From: Methyloprofundus sp.
GTDB taxonomy: Bacteria > Pseudomonadota > Gammaproteobacteria > Methylococcales > Methylomonadaceae
NCBI GenBank assembly: GCA_016592635.1
Contig: AP023240.1
Coordinates: forward strand, 3,265,630-3,329,629
DNA length: 64,000 bases
Direction of reading: 5' to 3'
How positions within the stretch are numbered: position 1 is the first letter of the stretch; each line of letters begins with the position of its first letter. The position numbers were made by a program, and so were the translations under genes. Positions 49,356 to 58,080 of this stretch are shown piece by piece. The notes under the pieces were generated by a model that searched no databases, was not told the DNA's origin, and saw only the letters and a program-made list of their open reading frames with translations.

Positions 49356-51251
49356 TTAACGACTTGCTCCACTGAGGCGCATTGCCTTTAGAGTATTAAA
49401 GTCTTGTTCTGCAACAACATTTTCCGCCAAAATATCAATATCTAACAACTCACCAATTTCCTGTATAGTGGCAACAAATACTTGCTGACTCTTATTTCCA
49501 GTAATACCTTGTCCAACATCCCTAGCCAAACGAATGTAATCAGGTTTGAGCTGCTTAGCAATCTCAATAGACAAGGAGTGATATTCAAAGCGCTTGATCA
49601 TGGACTTAGCATTCAGTTTATGGACAAACTCAATAAACTCTTGAAAAATATCGACTTGTTTTTCTACTGCATAAGCAGAAAAACTAAACACTAATTGAGA
49701 AGCTAGATCCTGATTATCTGTTAGCAATTGTGCCAGCCATAAGCGAAAATCACTATTTTTAATGGTTCTAGTCGATAAACTGATCGCAATAGCATATTGA
49801 ATCTGTCCAGCCTTTATATGCTCAAGCACTTGCTCAATAACCCCTTTATCCAATTCCACAATTTTAGCAAACTTTTCAGCAATTGATATAAAGGTACCCA
49901 CGGCAACAGCATTTCCTTGGTCATCACTCACCAATGTAAAAACATCCTGCATGACAATTTGGTTTGATTGCAAACTCTGCATAGAATTCACAAATGAAGC
50001 GGTATATTGCCTGTTATCCACCACACTAAAAACTAATGCCTTCCATTCCGCAATCCCTTTCGCTTTATCTTCTGCAGCGCCGATAAAATAACTATTGGCC
50101 CCAATAATTTGTGCTTTTTCATACGCTTCATTAGCGGCAAAAAGCATATCTTCTGTCATTACCACTGGATTAAAGGGAGTTACGCCAATATGCGCAATAT
50201 CAGGTTTGCTGTATTTTTCTCCCAATACCGAGAAAGCTGCACTTAATTTCTGCGCCAATTCTCTGGCGTGATCAACAGTAGCACCTTGCAATAAAACAAC
50301 AAACTCTGCACCATAAAAGCGGTAAATGCCAACTTCATCACTATCACTCGTATCAGTAAGCAGTTGCGCAAAATCCTTTAGCAGCAGATCAATCTCATCA
50401 CTGCCTCGCTCTTTTACCAAACTGGTCAAACCATCCACTTTAATCATAAAAATATAAGCTTCAATATGCCTGACAAACAAGCGCTTCATTTCAGTATTAA
50501 AACCACTTTTTTTATGCAAGCCCGTTAGATCATCTAACTTAAGCTTTGCACCAACAATATCCAGCTTAGCGTTTAATCGCTTAATAGATGCTGCTATTTT
50601 GCCCGACATGATATTCATTGATTTGGTAACATTGCTGACCTCTGTCGTCCAAGGCAACCGCTCAATTAACTCAAACTGACCCTCGGAAATTCTTAAGGCC
50701 ATCTTTTCAATTTTCTTGAGTGGCAATAACGTAAAGCGCAAAACTAAAAATAACAATACATTTGCAAATACAAACGTGATCAACGAATAATAAAAGCTAC
50801 GTTTTGCTTGTGCATATAACTTCAAATAAGCATAACCAGGATTTGGAGTCACATAAATAGCCCCTGCCATACTCCAGCCAGAACTAATTTCACTGCTTGC
50901 AGTAGTTGTTTGCATGGGTAAATATTCGACGAACCATGCAGGCACTTCGGTAAATATTTTGGCATTGCTTAGCGTCACTAGTGACTTACCTGTTACATTG
51001 ACTAACTTAATTTCTTTATAATAGCCCATGTCAAAAATAGCATTCATCATGGTTAATATGACAGGGTCTGCTTCATTATGCATATAAGGACTTAAAGATA
51101 ACCCTAATGAAGTAGCCGTATCTTGCGCATGAATCTCAGCCTCACCTTGTAAATAACTACGAATATTGTTAACACTAATGGCAAAGTTAACACTAAAAAT
51201 CATTAAGAATAATGCTGAAATAATGATTAACAGTTGTTTTAATAATGACAT
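49356..51251 (-). CDS. lapD: LapD-family c-di-GMP receptor
   Basis: 631 residues from the internal ATG at 51251 (MSLLKQLLII, matching the family start); a longer frame begins at 51296. Layout: TM, periplasmic LapD_MoxY_N output domain (about 30-150), TM, HAMP, degenerate GGDEF (RFYGAEF) and degenerate EAL (IVMQDVFTLV in place of EAL). Both catalytic sites are lost, so it should bind c-di-GMP without turnover and hold LapG. Cotranscribed with lapG. Confidence 0.92.
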   Translation of the reverse strand: MSLLKQLLIIISALFLMIFSVNFAISVNNIRSYLQGEAEIHAQDTATSLGLSLSPYMHNEADPVILTMMNAIFDMGYYKEIKLVNVTGKSLVTLSNAKIFTEVPAWFVEYLPMQTTTASSEISSGWSMAGAIYVTPNPGYAYLKLYAQAKRSFYYSLITFVFANVLLFLVLRFTLLPLKKIEKMALRISEGQFELIERLPWTTEVSNVTKSMNIMSGKIAASIKRLNAKLDIVGAKLKLDDLTGLHKKSGFNTEMKRLFVRHIEAYIFMIKVDGLTSLVKERGSDEIDLLLKDFAQLLTDTSDSDEVGIYRFYGAEFVVLLQGATVDHARELAQKLSAAFSVLGEKYSKPDIAHIGVTPFNPVVMTEDMLFAANEAYEKAQIIGANSYFIGAAEDKAKGIAEWKALVFSVVDNRQYTASFVNSMQSLQSNQIVMQDVFTLVSDDQGNAVAVGTFISIAEKFAKIVELDKGVIEQVLEHIKAGQIQYAIAISLSTRTIKNSDFRLWLAQLLTDNQDLASQLVFSFSAYAVEKQVDIFQEFIEFVHKLNAKSMIKRFEYHSLSIEIAKQLKPDYIRLARDVGQGITGNKSQQVFVATIQEIGELLDIDILAENVVAEQDFNTLKAMRLSGASR

Positions 51252-51344
51252 GCAAACTTGTTCCGTTAATTTAATGAATGAATAATTTAAACGCATTCAC
51301 CTGCTACCGGCAAATCTACTTGCATGAAATTGACAGGCAGACAT

Positions 51345-51373
51345 AAAAAAAGCCGGCAAATGCCAGCTTTTTT
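51345..51373 (-). terminator. Terminator after subtilase B
   Basis: AGCCGGCA and TGCCAGCT pair around AAT with one mismatch, between A and T runs of six or more. It separates the riboswitch-controlled subtilase from lapD. Confidence 0.82.
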
Positions 51374-51392
51374 CACGGATTAAAGGAAAAAA

Positions 51393-53234
51393 TTATTTAT
51401 TTTTACCACGCCCACCGCCACCTTTTTTATCATTCGACCCACCGCCAATCATAACAACTATCGACTTACTAGTACTATTATTAGCCGCATCTGTAGCAAC
51501 TATATTAATACTATGCTCTCCATCACTTGCTTTGCGCGTATTCCAACCGAAGCTTAGTGACTCACCATTCACTGTCGCTTTTATGTCTCCATCAATAAAG
51601 AGCTTAATCTGCCCTACAGCTACATCATCTTGAGCATATACCAAAATATTAACAGTACGTTTGACAGAGCTACCATCAGTCGGATTACTAATCGTCACGA
51701 CAGGAGGCACGATATCAACCACATCAATAATATTGTCCACACTGACAGACACACTAGCAGAAGTACCTTCATTGCCCGCGGCATCATCTGCTATTGCAGT
51801 TAAAGTGACATCACCATCAGCAAAAGCATTGCTATCCCAGCTAAATTGATACGGAGTCGTCATGTCAGTCCCTATATATTGATTATTAGCATACAAACTG
51901 ACACTTGCTACACCAACATTATCAAAAGCACTCACCTCAACTTGCACTATACCTTGCGCAATACTCTCTACTACTGGTGAAAAGATATTTACCGTAGGGA
52001 CTTGCTGATCAATAGGCGCATTATCCATATTCAATGCCATTTGCACGGCAGTCGCCGCATTAACACGTCCATTTCCATAATAAGGGTGCCACGCACCCGC
52101 AACTTTATCAGCACTTGCCTCTAATACATTTTCCACTTCAGCTGCATTTAAAGAGGGATTTGCCGACATAATTAAGGCAACCACACCCGCAGTAGCAGGA
52201 CTAGCAAAAGAAGTACCACTCACAGAACCATAGGTACCACCAGGCATGGTAGCCAGTATTGAAACGCCTGGGGCGGCAACATCAATATAGTTACCATAAT
52301 TTGACCAGCTAGCTTTATTATCAGTACTATCCGTTGCCGCAACAGAAATAATGTACGGGTTATCACTGTAATTTGGGTCAATACCAGCATTACCCGCCGC
52401 AACGACCACTACGCCACCTTGACTATACATTTGCTGTGCTGCTTTGCTAATACTTGAACTAGTCGTTGCATCATAGCTAATATTAGCTATATCAGCTCCA
52501 TGGTCTGCCGCCCAATTTAAACCACGTGCAATATCACTCCAAAAAGCATAGCCATCAGCGGCATTACTGACCCTAATCGGCATAATATCAGCATTCCAAG
52601 CAATCGATGTAATACCAATCCCATTATTACCAATTGCTGCAGCAGTACCTGCTACCGCCGTACCATGCCAATGCACCGCTGCAGTATCATTATTACCATC
52701 CACAGAATTCCAACCAGCCACCATATGTTCTGCCAAATCAGGATGCGCGCCATCCACTCCTGTATCCAGGATTGCAATAGTGATACCCTCACCCGTCGCA
52801 TAGTCCCATGCTACATCAGCTTGCACTTTACTTAAGTGCCACGCATCATTCAAGCGAGGATCATTTGGCGTAAAGGCGCTAAGTGCTACTGCTTTATCCA
52901 TTTCGGCAAATTCAATATGCGGATTTCTTGACAAGGCTTGCACAACAGCCGCCTCAGCATGTTCCGGCACCGAAATTATATGTACACCTAAAGAGCCAAT
53001 CACCCCTTGGGACTGAGCATTATTGCGCCTTAAAACTTTATTAAATTCATTAGTTGGCAAACCCGTTCGTGGTTTAACCAAGATTTGACCTGCTTTCCAA
53101 AGCTTATCTGGAGCGGCATAAGCACCGCCAAGACCTGAAACAGCCAAGATTCCTGCTGCTACCAAGCTATTCATCAAGCCTTTTCGTGCCAAATTTGAGT
53201 TTGTTATTTTGTGTTGATTATTGCGAGCGTTCAT
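51393..53234 (-). CDS. Secreted subtilisin-like protease under c-di-GMP riboswitch (subtilase B)
   Basis: 613 residues. A long signal peptide is cleaved at AYA-AP (40/41); no lipobox. Propeptide-like region 45-120. The S8 domain has Asp157 (AILDTGVDG), His190 (HWHGTAVAG), Asn282 (AAGNAG) and Ser342 (GTSFASPATAG). Two Ig-like domains follow (from about 420 and 515). The end is a Gly/Lys-rich basic tail (KKGGGGRGKNK) absent from subtilase A. AGGAA precedes the ATG. The 5' leader holds a predicted c-di-GMP-I riboswitch. Secretion is probably by type II or an unknown route. Paralog of subtilase A, with lapG-lapD between. Confidence 0.92.
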   Translation of the reverse strand: MNARNNQHKITNSNLARKGLMNSLVAAGILAVSGLGGAYAAPDKLWKAGQILVKPRTGLPTNEFNKVLRRNNAQSQGVIGSLGVHIISVPEHAEAAVVQALSRNPHIEFAEMDKAVALSAFTPNDPRLNDAWHLSKVQADVAWDYATGEGITIAILDTGVDGAHPDLAEHMVAGWNSVDGNNDTAAVHWHGTAVAGTAAAIGNNGIGITSIAWNADIMPIRVSNAADGYAFWSDIARGLNWAADHGADIANISYDATTSSSISKAAQQMYSQGGVVVVAAGNAGIDPNYSDNPYIISVAATDSTDNKASWSNYGNYIDVAAPGVSILATMPGGTYGSVSGTSFASPATAGVVALIMSANPSLNAAEVENVLEASADKVAGAWHPYYGNGRVNAATAVQMALNMDNAPIDQQVPTVNIFSPVVESIAQGIVQVEVSAFDNVGVASVSLYANNQYIGTDMTTPYQFSWDSNAFADGDVTLTAIADDAAGNEGTSASVSVSVDNIIDVVDIVPPVVTISNPTDGSSVKRTVNILVYAQDDVAVGQIKLFIDGDIKATVNGESLSFGWNTRKASDGEHSINIVATDAANNSTSKSIVVMIGGGSNDKKGGGGRGKNK

Positions 53235-53283
53235 TACTATTCCTGCTATATATAGCGTAAAGAAATCCTTGATGAGGAAATAG

Positions 53284-53317
53284 AAATTAACTTAAGATTT
53301 AATACAGAAGTTAATTT
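53284..53317 (-). promoter_or_regulatory. Alternative hairpin (expression platform) of the riboswitch
   Basis: On the minus strand AAATTAACTT (53308-53317) pairs perfectly with AAGTTAATTT (53284-53293). The first arm shares bases with the 3' strand of riboswitch stem P1, so the two structures exclude each other. The hairpin is followed by TCTATTTCC, a poor T run, so it may be a weak terminator or an antisequestering element. On or off direction cannot be decided. Confidence 0.6.
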
Positions 53318-53404
53318 TGGTAATCCCACGGCCATAAGAGTAATCTCCGTTAGACTGGGAATTTTGCGTCACCACCTTTAGGTAGCTTTGCCTTTTGCAA
53401 AATT
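53313..53404 (-). promoter_or_regulatory. Cyclic di-GMP-I (GEMM-I) riboswitch aptamer
   Basis: About 92 nt on the minus strand, 79 nt before the subtilase B ATG. P1 closes with AATTTTG/CAAAATT (7 bp, perfect). The GEMM core reads AAAAGGCAAAGC, then P2 GCTACC-TAAA-GGTGGT, then the invariant GACGCAAA, then P3 starting TCCCAGTCTAACGG and closing with GGCCGTGGGATTACC. The GGCAAA, GACGCAAA and TTACC signatures and the tetraloop match family RF01051 as I know it. No covariance search could be run. Confidence 0.85.
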
Positions 53405-53621
53405 ATTCAAGAAATGAGAATTTTCTTGTTGATGAGCAGTTGACTAAAATGTGTGATTTGATTTTCATAAATAAAGTAGTCTTTATAATTTCTTAATATT
53501 CAAATTTAAAAACTGACAATAATCCAACAATGAAACAGCTAATTATCTTGTAGGTAAGGTTAAGACACTGTCACTACAAAGATATGGCGCGCAACAAAGC
53601 CCAATTTATTTTATCAGCGCC

Positions 53622-53669
53622 ATTCAATTGGTATTTTAAAAAATTTTAAACCATAAATACCAATCGAAT
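53622..53669. repeat. Inverted repeat beside the IS4-family insertion
   Basis: ATTCAATTGGTATTT and AAATACCAATCGAAT (14 of 15 paired) enclose 18 nt, 23 bp before the left IS end. It could be an MITE-like remnant or the end of a removed element. Confidence 0.45.
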
Positions 53670-53692
53670 TAAGTATAGATGTTATTTAAAAA

Positions 53693-55350
53693 CTGAAGTT
53701 TCCCAGTTTTTAGGGGGGTATATAGGCGGATAGGGGCATTTATTAATGGGTTTGCCACATTGCACGCAAGATCCAATTAAAATCATACAGTCCATATATC
53801 GCTGAGCTTGGTTTCCCAGTTTTTTGTCAGCCAAATATTAGGAAAGTCTAATTTTCGAAAAATATTAGCAATTACTAATATTTAAGTACAAATTACTTTA
53901 AAAACAACAGGTTGATAGTGAATAAGGCTGTATTTTGTAGTATAATAAACAGTGCTAACAAATTGATTATACAAACAAAAAAGCCTTATTCATGTTCATT
54001 TTACGCGATCTTCTTTCTCCTCTTCAATCACATTTTTCAGAAACCACGCTCGGCAAAGAAAGAGCCTCGTTATTTGCCTATACGCTACTGTCGATCATTG
54101 TCCCGTTTACTTCCTCCATTAGTTCCAATTTATGGCGTAGCCTTGAAACGCTGTTCGGTATCAATATCAAGCGGAAACGATTTTACACATTCATGGCATC
54201 AACCAAATTACCGTGGCAAGGTTTATGGAAAACAGCCTGGGACCTGATCGACAACCCTGAAACGGACGACCGATTATTAATTGCCCTGGATGATTTCATC
54301 AACCCTAAAGTGGGCAAAAAAATCTTTGGTTGCGAAACCATTTATGATCATGCGGCCAAAGCCAATCAAAGCGACTACCCATGGGCACAAAACGTGGTAG
54401 CCATCGGTTTGCTCAAGCAAATAAAAAATCGTTGGGCCTGTTTGTTTTTAGATTTTCGCCACTACCTTCCACAGAAAGCGATTGATGCACAATCCGATCG
54501 AGCGAAGATCAAAGGTCGATTGCAGTCGTTTGAAACCAAGATCGGCCAAGCTGCACAGATGATCATCGGGGTTGCAAATCATTTTTCCGGCAAGCAAATA
54601 CTCGCGGTGACCGATAGTTGGTTTGGCAATGCAGGTTTGTTAAAGCCCGTACGCAAAGAGGTAGGCAGTCTGTTTGATATTCTGTCGCGCCTGCGCTGTA
54701 ATAGTGTTTTATATGATCTTCCCGAGACAAGACAATCTGGGCAGCGAGGGAGACCTCGAAAATATGGCCAGCGCTTGGGTTCGGCAACAGAAATGGCAAA
54801 ATGCATTCGTCACGAAGCCGCCGAATATCAGGTGACTCTTTATGGCAAACAGCGTACGGTACTTGCCCATGAACGCATTGTCATGCTGAAAAGTTTAAAA
54901 TGCAAAGTACGCGTCGTGTGGGTTTTTCGTAAAACGCAATGGATCGCACTGTTTAGCACGGACTTGTCATTATCGGTCACGCAAATGATCGAGTTTTATG
55001 GTGCGAGATGGAAAATCGAATCAGGATTCAAGGAGTTGAAACAAGACATCGGCAGTCAAAAAAGTCAGTGTCGTAATGCGCATTCCGTGACCAATCATTT
55101 GAATTTTTGTATGATGGCAAGTACGCTGACCTGGATTTATGCCGACCGTTTAAAGGCGGATCCGGAGCGTCGGCACAAAGTAAAAGGGCGCGCCAGTTTT
55201 GCCTTTTCAGACGTGCGGCGCATCATTACCGAGGCAGCATTGAACCCGGATTTTAATCATGTTTGCCCCAAACCAAGCAACTCCCCGATAAATCCACTGA
55301 TTGCCGTACTGTTACGCATGGTGGCTTGATGATTTTTTTGGAAACTTCAG
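53693..55350 (+). mobile_element. IS4-family insertion sequence with 9-bp target duplication
   Basis: 1658 bp. The ends CTGAAGTTTCC (53693) and GGAAACTTCAG (55340-55350) are 11-bp perfect inverted repeats. ATTTAAAAA flanks both sides (53684-53692 and 55351-55359), a 9-bp target duplication typical of IS4/IS10-type elements and a sign of recent insertion. The left 300 bp is noncoding and repeats TTTCCCAGTTTTT at about 53699 and 53813. Confidence 0.92.
53992..55329 (+). CDS. IS4-family DDE transposase
   Basis: 445 residues. The first Asp is in LLIALDDFINP, the second in LAVTDSWFGNAG, and the Y-R-E-K signature is YGARWKIESGFKELKQDIG with the catalytic Glu. All appear intact. The gene fills the right part of the element. 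Confidence 0.93.
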   Translation: MFILRDLLSPLQSHFSETTLGKERASLFAYTLLSIIVPFTSSISSNLWRSLETLFGINIKRKRFYTFMASTKLPWQGLWKTAWDLIDNPETDDRLLIALDDFINPKVGKKIFGCETIYDHAAKANQSDYPWAQNVVAIGLLKQIKNRWACLFLDFRHYLPQKAIDAQSDRAKIKGRLQSFETKIGQAAQMIIGVANHFSGKQILAVTDSWFGNAGLLKPVRKEVGSLFDILSRLRCNSVLYDLPETRQSGQRGRPRKYGQRLGSATEMAKCIRHEAAEYQVTLYGKQRTVLAHERIVMLKSLKCKVRVVWVFRKTQWIALFSTDLSLSVTQMIEFYGARWKIESGFKELKQDIGSQKSQCRNAHSVTNHLNFCMMASTLTWIYADRLKADPERRHKVKGRASFAFSDVRRIITEAALNPDFNHVCPKPSNSPINPLIAVLLRMVA

Positions 55351-55464
55351 ATTTAAAAATATTAAATAAAATAACCATAATAAAAAATATAATTAATAAT
55401 ATGGTAAGTTCACTTAATAGCACATTCTTAAGCCAAAATTCTAATAACCTTGAGGTCTAAATAG

Positions 55465-57164
55465 AGCTAACTCAAAAACTCACAGAGCAAAAAGCAAAAT
55501 TTTGCCTCATTGACTTCCTTGATAACCAAGCAGGCAGTATTTTGTGTAAAGGATAGAAAAAAGAATAAGATTTCAGCAAAACCAACTGCTTTTTCATGAA
55601 CACAAAAAAATGCCGGACCAATACCAGCAAGTTCATGACCAAGAAGATACTACGAATCCACGCTTCTGATGTACGTTGAGTTTTGGCTCGAATGTAGTTT
55701 AGATTGTAGCCATTTTTACCTTGCCCGAACTTGCCTTCAATCGGGATGCGTTGCCGATAATCAGTGAGTCGCTGCTTTTTTTCTTGTTTCAGTTGCTGAG
55801 CATTGTCTTCTGTCGCTTTTTTCGGCCTGCCCAGCGGCTTGCCGGCGAAGCGGATACCTTTTTCCTTGAGATAGGCTCGGTTTTTACGGGTTCCATAGAT
55901 GGGACCCGCATGTACGCTTTCGGGATAGTGCCCCAGTCGTGCGGCGTAGTTTTCGACTTGTGCCATGAGGTCTTGCCCTTCGTTAAAGGCATTCCAGTCC
56001 AGGTTGTCTATATGCGCAAGGCCTTTGTCAGTCAAACTGGCGCTAATCTTGGCTCCAAATTCTGTTTTCTTGTTTTGCTTGCCTCGGATGATGGGACGAA
56101 CATGTGGCTGATGAATGCTGACAATACGATCATCACAACGTTGAGTTTTGTTGTCGTACATTTCAAGCTGTTGAGCATAAACATGCTGTATCACCCAGTA
56201 TTGCTTGAGCTGCTTTGGGCTGAGGGGGATTTCACGGCTTGGCAGGCTGTCAAGAAGTGCATCGATATGTCCCAGATTGCGTTGAAGATATTGCAATTGC
56301 TGTTTGATCCCGCGTCTCAGTTTCTTTTTTCCGGGGCGACGTTGCTTGGCGATGGCAAGGTAGGCTTTTCGTGCAACTCGGCGATACGTTCTGGGCTTCG
56401 TGCCATCCCGTGTTGCATCGTACAATAAATCAACCAACTGTTCGCTGATTTCTCGGCTTTCGTTGAGCAAGCTCAGGTCGGTAGGAAAGCGTACGGCCTG
56501 TTCGGCAACCGTGGCATCCAATATCAGACGGCCTTGATGCGAGCCGGTGTCATTCTTGGGCATTTCATCAACGGATGAGTGGCTTTCAACCCCAGTTTTG
56601 ATATCTGAATCATCAGACTTGCCTGCAGTCGGGGTATGATCACCATTGGTTGATTCACCCTCCATTTGATTGATGATGGCTTGCTGAAATTGTTCGAACG
56701 TCCCTTCTCCCATACGCCGTCTTATCTCAACAAACAAGGAGGGTGCAAAAGGTTGTTCGGTCTGAAACTCAACCAAACCACAGAAGAACTGTAGATATGG
56801 GTTCTCCTGGATCATGTAAACCGTTTCTTCATCACCCAGGCATAATTTGTGCTTTATGATGACGGCACCGATCACCAAACGAGCTGATTTGGCAGGGCGA
56901 CCTACCTTGGCCGAAAAGCTTTGATAATAGGCTTCTGAAAAATCATCCCACGGAATGCATTCGCCAAGTTTGACCCAACGGTTATTTTTATCCATTTGTC
57001 GTTCAAAAGGCGTTTCAAAACCCTCGAGGGTCATCTGAGTTTGGCTATGTATTCGAATCATGTGCAAGGGTTTTGCTGGTTTTGGGTCAATTTCCTTGCA
57101 TTTATTATATCATTTTTAGATATTTAATTTTAATTATCAGTGCCTTAGACTTTTTGAGTGGACT
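55465..57164 (-). mobile_element. IS5/IS1182-like insertion sequence
   Basis: About 1700 bp. AGCTAACTCAAAAACTC (left) matches AGTCCACTCAAAAAGTC (right, inverted) with four or so mismatches. CTAAATAG directly repeats on both sides (55457-55464 and 57165-57172), a probable 8-bp (or shorter) target duplication. The boundaries are uncertain by a few bases. Only about 100 bp of host DNA separate it from the IS4-family element. Confidence 0.78.
55472..57061 (-). CDS. IS5/IS1182-type transposase, second catalytic Asp apparently lost
   Basis: 529 residues from the ATG at 57061. N-terminal DUF772 domain (GRPAKSARLVIGAVIIKHK), first catalytic region LILDATVAEQA, and last catalytic Glu in RIPIEGKFGQGKNGYNL. 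The segment usually reading ADxIY-TREN here reads HAGPIYGTRKNR, with Gly where Asp is expected (codon GGT). The frame is otherwise open, so the copy may be a full-length but inactive transposase. Compare with other copies to decide. Confidence 0.8.
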   Translation of the reverse strand: MIRIHSQTQMTLEGFETPFERQMDKNNRWVKLGECIPWDDFSEAYYQSFSAKVGRPAKSARLVIGAVIIKHKLCLGDEETVYMIQENPYLQFFCGLVEFQTEQPFAPSLFVEIRRRMGEGTFEQFQQAIINQMEGESTNGDHTPTAGKSDDSDIKTGVESHSSVDEMPKNDTGSHQGRLILDATVAEQAVRFPTDLSLLNESREISEQLVDLLYDATRDGTKPRTYRRVARKAYLAIAKQRRPGKKKLRRGIKQQLQYLQRNLGHIDALLDSLPSREIPLSPKQLKQYWVIQHVYAQQLEMYDNKTQRCDDRIVSIHQPHVRPIIRGKQNKKTEFGAKISASLTDKGLAHIDNLDWNAFNEGQDLMAQVENYAARLGHYPESVHAGPIYGTRKNRAYLKEKGIRFAGKPLGRPKKATEDNAQQLKQEKKQRLTDYRQRIPIEGKFGQGKNGYNLNYIRAKTQRTSEAWIRSIFLVMNLLVLVRHFFVFMKKQLVLLKSYSFFYPLHKILPAWLSRKSMRQNFAFCSVSF

Positions 57165-57172
57165 CTAAATAG

Positions 57173-57657
57173 CTAGCAAGATTGTGAATAATCATCATTC
57201 AACATTATTGAAAAGCACTAAACATGCCAAAATAGAAAATTACTTAAAAGACGCTTAGCGATAGAGTGTTTAATCAAAGCGATAGAAAATTTCTACGGCT
57301 ATTAGCATATAATAACAGAGAGATTTTCAACAAAGTAAAGTGATAATAGTCGCCAAAAAGCGAACTTAGATAAAATAAATTTTTGAAAAAAGATAAAACG
57401 AGGGGACGTAACTATAGCACTTGGAAACAACACCATTCAGCCTTAACCCACACAACTGAATAGCCTATATTTTTACCAAAACAATGCCAACTAGTCTCAA
57501 TTTTGAAGGCTTGTCGCAAAAAAGCGACGCCATTTACTATAAAAAAATAAAACAAATTTAAAAATCAATAAATTCAACATATTACAAACTGTCTTCATTA
57601 TGAGACAAAATATACGGGTCAGCAATTTACTAAAAATTCACCACAAAAATGGATATG
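57173..57657. other. Intergenic, nothing recognised
   Basis: 485 bp of AT-rich DNA between the IS and the PilZ gene. It contains a small GTCGC-A6-GCGAC hairpin near 57513 but no ORF, RNA gene or IS end that I can support. Confidence 0.5.
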
Positions 57658-58041
57658 TTAGGCAGAAATAGCATCCTGAATATAGCGCGCCAACTTTTCC
57701 TCGCCATCATCTTCAATCTTTATATAGCGCATACCAATTTCACAACGGTCATTCGCCAGCCGACGTGAATACAGCACTCGGCATTTGGCAACAATCATAC
57801 CACCTCGCCCGTGCTCACCTTCAGGCAGCATCAAACTCACATCAAACTCGACTGGCCGTCCCGCCTCCACAAAATCTCCTTGCGGCGTAATCAAATTACG
57901 GTCAATAGTACTACACTGCATGCCGAAACCATTATAAGAAACATTTAAAGTCTTGGCACTAAAGCTTTCACCATTATGATTGGTAATATCTACGACCAAG
58001 CCTCCAACCACCCTAGGGCTTCTGCGTCTATTTATTTTCAT
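57658..58041 (-). CDS. PilZ-domain c-di-GMP-binding protein
   Basis: 127 residues from the ATG at 58041 (an in-frame TTG lies five codons upstream). The PilZ signature is RRRSPR near the start and NVSYNGFG (N/DxSxxG) around residue 40, the two c-di-GMP contact motifs. Single-domain, so it acts as an adaptor. It lies 40 bp after the flavin reductase gene. Confidence 0.88.
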   Translation of the reverse strand: MKINRRRSPRVVGGLVVDITNHNGESFSAKTLNVSYNGFGMQCSTIDRNLITPQGDFVEAGRPVEFDVSLMLPEGEHGRGGMIVAKCRVLYSRRLANDRCEIGMRYIKIEDDGEEKLARYIQDAISA

Positions 58042-58080
58042 AATCTTATTAATCAAAGCGACACAACAACCAAGCTTAGC

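Noticed and set aside
55721..56428. 235-codon ORF opposite the IS5/IS1182-like transposase
   Set aside because: Antisense shadow; the minus frame has transposase domains.
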